Positions 60,490 through 64,000 of a DNA stretch of 64,000 nucleotides are shown here, piece by piece. Under the pieces are notes generated by a model, which had not been told where the DNA came from, did no database searches, and saw only the letters and a list, made by a program, of their open reading frames with translations. Made by a program: the position numbers and the translations under genes. Positions within the stretch are counted from its first letter, which is position 1. Each line of letters starts with the position of its first letter. The DNA is from Capitulum mitella. Lineage: Eukaryota > Arthropoda > Thecostraca > Pollicipedomorpha > Pollicipedidae. Where the stretch lies: NCBI GenBank assembly GCA_030062745.1, contig CP099841.1, positions 25,361,398 to 25,425,397 on the forward strand, read 5' to 3'.

Positions 60490-61290
60490 CCGTCATTACC
60501 CCCTTCTCAGAGTCGTGCCCGGTCGCGGCGGCCCACAGTGGCCGCTCCAGTTTCGCTGCATCGGCCATGTTTGGACAGCCATCTTGTGGATCAGCAGCCG
60601 GCAGCGGCGCGCCGACACGCCGCCACTCGCCGCTTTCGCTTTTTAGATGGCCGTCCCGCGGGGACGCGCATCCCCATTGTGGCGCGCCCGACCGGAGGGG
60701 CGCCGTCGGCCCCACCGGTCGGGCCGGCCGGCGGCCCGGGCAAGAAGGGCCCGCCGCCAGCCACTCCGCCAATGGGAGCCTTCGCACCGCACGCCGGCGT
60801 AAAGAAGTGGGGGAAGGAGATGTCTGGGTCGCGCGGGGAGGGGGAGAGAGGGTTAGCCGAAAAACTGTAAACAACCCGGTGCGGATTCTGCGTGTGCGTG
60901 CGACGCGCAGCCGCCGCCGACGACCGGCGTCGGCGCCGTCGCCGGGCGCGGCGCGTCGGCCGGCGGCCGGTGGGGTCAGGCCGACGTCGAGCGGGCCGCG
61001 AGCGGCCGAGCGACGCTGACCCGACCCCGACCGGGCACCGGCGGCCGAACCGCCGCGGGGCATGCGCCGAGGAATAGCTGGCTGAATCGGCCGCCACCGG
61101 CAGCTATGCGTGAGGCTGGGCCGGCCGGGCCAGTGTCGCACGGCCGGTCGGCCGGCCGTCTCCATGCGGGCGCTAATCACTTCCCCCGGCCGGAGCCGGG
61201 CCGGGGCTAAAAATTCGCCCCGGGTCAGGGCTGCCAGACGCGGCGCCGCGCCGCGGGGCACCGACTCACACCCGGGGGACGCCGACTGGA
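60490..61290. promoter_or_regulatory. CpG-rich block inside FoxO intron 1
   Basis: An 800-bp GC- and CpG-dense block flanked by AT-rich sequence, containing an AGCCATCTTG motif (YY1-like) near 60580. It could be an alternative FoxO promoter or simply a GC-rich repeat; there is no transcript evidence. Confidence 0.25.
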
Positions 61291-62047
61291 GCTGGCGGCT
61301 GTGACTGTTTGGCCCGCAGTCCCTAATGCAGTCACAAGACTTGAAAGGGATCGCTCCACCGTAACACGTGTTTCAAGCTGAGAAAGTCAAGTTCTCATGT
61401 GCAGTCTTAGCAGCCGACCTGCAGCATGAACTATGTCCCAAAACCGTGCACTACAGGGATTCAGAGGAATTTCCCGACTTTTCCCCATGTCTCTTCTCCA
61501 GCCGTGTCCTGTTTACAGCTGTTGCATGACGTCACAAGTGGATGCAGGCCGGTAGAAGTTTGTAGAAGGGTTACGTTCATTGACCGATATCAAGGCACAT
61601 CGGTGGATGGCTACAGCATGTAGTGTTGATTAATTGCATTTTTGAGCCTTCCAGATGTTAAGTTAAGAGGTTAGATGTTCCTGATGTTAAGTTAGAAAGT
61701 TAGGAATGCAAACGTAACCAGCAGTATTTTTAACAGACCAGGTGCATTTATGAAAGCTGGCTAAGCGAACATTTTCCGTAAACCTCTTGATATGCTCTCT
61801 GCCCCAGATAAGCATATCAATACATTTTTTTTTATTCAGGTGTCTCGACTTGTATTTTTTCAGAGGGTCCTGACCCACCCAATATTGATTTGGGCCCCTC
61901 CAATATTTTCTGCTAGTTTCAAAGGGAAATGGATAACAATAAAGAAAAGAACGGCCGTTACAGATAAGAGACAGGCCAAAAGTAAAGCACAAAGTGTAAA
62001 GCGACGTATCTGTCCATCTTTCTATCTTCTATTTTTAGATTTACTTA

Positions 62048-63915
62048 GGGGGGACCGGGTCAAATGTAACATGGGGCAATTGTAACAAAAGCTTTAACTT
62101 CGAAACTTACAGATGGATAACTACGCTGTAACGCTGGAGGAACTACTGGACATGCGCAGTGAGCTGTTCCTTTTCCTCACGGGGTTTTAGGCCGGTGCGG
62201 CGGGTGAATCGATTGTGCTGTTCACAATTGTGTTTTTAGAGTGTGTTGTAACTTTGTTTATTTTTTAATATGATCAGCTCATTCACGTATCTTACTAGAC
62301 ACGGATTTAAGAGTTTGTGTGGGGTGGGTGGGGGTACCTGGTTAAAGAATGAGTGCATTAGTTGCCGCCCACGCCGCCTTGTTTTGCGTCATTTTTGTCT
62401 CAAAGATGGCGTGGCGTGACAGGGACAATTGTAACATTTTTGCTAGGATCAAATATAACAGTGTTACAGTTGACCCCTATGGCCAGACCATTAAACCTAC
62501 ATTTATGTAAAATATCAATGCACTTGGCATAAATGTAACCGCTGGGGGCGGATGCTATGGAAACATGCCCCATCCAATTAATCAACGTGCAATTTTCTCC
62601 GCAAATTCAATATCAATATCATTCAAAAATCATACGATATTATTGTCACCAGTCCCTGATATATCTGTTAGGTACTGTTTTGTCAATTTTAATTTTAAGA
62701 CGTGGTTACATTCTTGGCGGATAGTGACCGTGGTCAGACCGTAGATGTTTTACCTTCACAGCGGATTAATTAAGATATTTTATTATTTCATTTATTTATT
62801 GTTTTATTGATTAAATGATTCTAATTTGACTTCATTTGGATATTTCTGGGGGAAGTATGGGACATTTGTATATAGTTTAATTTGTCCTTCTCTGAATGTT
62901 ACATCGAAAATACATTATTATATCCATGCATTGTATGGATATTCAATGTATTCGGGATCGACAAGCCTGGTCCATCGGGGATCGAACAGTCTCGTCCATC
63001 GGGGATCGCCTCGAAGCAGCTCACCCCTGAAGCGATTCGGCCGCTACCCAAGACAGGTCCAAGAAAAAGCAGCAGTGCGGGTCGAAAGCGAAAGGCCGCA
63101 ATTCTGACTGACAGTCCAGAAAAGAAAGCGATAAAGCTAGAAGAGAGTCGAAAGGATTGCAAACAAGCATCGAAGAAGCTCGATCTTGACAAGGACAAGC
63201 ATGAAGAGAAGGAGACGAAGGCTGGTGGGAAGAGAGCTCGGAAGACAGCATGCAGGGAAAGCAGCAGTGATGATGAAGACGTCTTCTGCCTTGTGTACGT
63301 TGAAAGCTTCAAAAACAGCCGATCGAAAGAAATGTGGATCCGGTGCCAAATGTGCGCAATGTGGGCCCACGAGGCGTGTACCGCAATCGAAAAGTATGGG
63401 GCTTACATATGCGAAAACTGTGAATCAGACCCTGAGTAGGCGATGATAGACCGAGCGTCAGAGATATTAGAGGTGTTGTGTTTCCTCGACTTCAGCACAA
63501 ATACTCAAGGCATGTTTTGGACCTCAGAGGTCCCGTTAATGAACTTCTAAGCCCGAGATGGCTGTGATGTTTTATCCAGGAAGAGCTATATGTTTAAGAG
63601 CTTTGTTTTGTTGTGAAATTGCATTTTGTTTGATGAAGCGTCGGTTCTTGACCTGAGAAAGGTAGAGCTGTTTTTTTTTTCATTCAGGAAAAGCTGCTTG
63701 AGTACTTGAGCTTTACGCCGTTGCAAATGGTATTTTTGTATTGGAGCTGTGATTTTAATCCAGCAAAGGCTCAGGATTTAAGAGACAATGTTGTTCAACA
63801 AAGGCTGTTTTCGACAAAAGTGGCATTCACTACACCACAACACCATTCGCTAACATGTTACATTTGACCCTAGGTGCTGTTACAATTTACCCCGTACCTG
63901 GGGTTCATTGTAACA
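62048..63915 (+). mobile_element. Internally deleted DNA transposon (pogo/Tigger-like) with PHD-like C-terminal ORF
   Basis: Bounded by inverted GGGACCGGGTCAAATGTAAC-type (left) and TGTTACAATTTACCCCGTAC-type (right) ends. A 15-bp motif GGGTCAAATGTAACA and variants occurs about nine times (62057, 62073, 62422, 62446, 62462r, 62526, 63856r, 63878r, 63900) near the ends. The ORF inside encodes only the lysine-rich linker and Cys-rich tail typical of these transposases; the DNA-binding and DDE domains are missing. It lies within FoxO intron 1. Confidence 0.55.
62882..63439 (+). pseudogene. Transposase C-terminal fragment with PHD-like zinc finger
   Basis: Up to 185 codons, ending TAG at 63437-63439. 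The first part (to about 63000) has no clear homology. A basic/acidic linker with SDDEDVFC follows, then a C-x-V ... W-I-R-C-Q-x-C-x-x-W-A-H-E-x-C ... Y-I-C-E-N-C pattern. This PHD-like module is common at the C terminus of DDE (pogo/jerky-like) transposases. The frame is intact across the Cys-rich module. No start codon context or catalytic domain is seen, so it is treated as a transposon relic. Confidence 0.6.
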
Positions 63916-64000
63916 GCTAAAGTGACTTTTTGAAACAGTAATTTCGATACCTTAAAGTCGTTATTTCGGGATCGTTTCATATCCGCTACAAAGTCCAAAT

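Larger units (their letters stand above)
48880..62047 (+). other. foxo: FoxO intron 1 (continues past window)
   Basis: No exon encoding the NSIRHNLSLH helix is visible on the + strand. Contents by eye: degenerate tandem repeats at 49750-49960; a 33-36-bp minisatellite at 50450-50720; a C run near 51847; (CT)n at 53980-54028; CpG-rich blocks at 54240-54960, 56230-57380 and 60490-61290; a degenerate GACCTGTGGTCCTG-type array at 55830-56180; otherwise AT-rich sequence without homology. Confidence 0.6.

Noticed and set aside
48880-64000. Search for the FoxO second forkhead exon (NSIRHNLSLH)
   Set aside because: No + strand sequence encoding this helix was seen, so the exon is presumed beyond the window.
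1-64000. CRISPR arrays, operons, rRNA genes
   Set aside because: The sequence is eukaryotic with spliced genes; the regular repeats present are minisatellites without unique spacers, and no rRNA was recognised.

Overview
The window is nuclear DNA of an invertebrate animal, most likely an arthropod and possibly a crustacean. Four spliced protein-coding genes can be read from exon homology together with splice sites whose phases match at every join. The signs of an invertebrate are mosaic CpG depletion, a TTAGG-like (arthropod telomere type) repeat, Penelope-like and LINE relics, large minisatellites, and strongly alternating GC-rich and AT-rich blocks. The species cannot be fixed from the sequence alone.

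Layout. (1) About 1-16460, + strand: the 3' part of an MBD5/MBD6 (Drosophila six-banded type) gene. Seven exons cover the second half of the MBD, a linker, a 678-codon exon rich in Gln, Pro and Ala, and a C-terminal PWWP domain. The stop is at 15600-15602 and a poly(A) signal lies near 16454. The introns are very GC-rich and full of minisatellites. (2) 17248-about 19200, - strand: a two-coding-exon HIG1-domain (HIGD1) mitochondrial membrane protein, tail to tail with the MBD gene. (3) 22615-27983, + strand: a complete 8-coding-exon importin alpha (KPNA1/5/6 class, 513 aa), head to head with HIGD1. The shared upstream region (about 18908-20095) has normal CpG content. The DNA on either side, inside the two genes, is almost CpG-free, as expected of germline gene-body methylation around an unmethylated bidirectional promoter. 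(4) 28-47.7 kb: a gene-poor interval of decayed transposons (Penelope-like, LINE, tRNA-SINE) and three large inverted pairs of degenerate minisatellites resembling foldback elements. (5) 48310-end, + strand: the first coding exon of FoxO, with the Akt site at T24 and the N-terminal part of the forkhead domain. It is followed by an intron of at least 15 kb that contains CpG-rich blocks, minisatellites and, at 62048-63915, an internally deleted DNA transposon with a PHD-like C-terminal ORF.

The genes do not form a pathway. From family knowledge, MBD5/6 partners the PR-DUB chromatin complex, HIGD1 acts at the mitochondrial inner membrane, importin alpha imports nuclear cargo, and FoxO is the insulin-responsive transcription factor. 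The most unusual structures are two minisatellite arrays inside the importin alpha gene, each built from copies of a real splice site (a donor in one, an acceptor in the other); an 8-copy CACGTG cluster in an MBD5/6 intron; and the foldback-like palindromic arrays.
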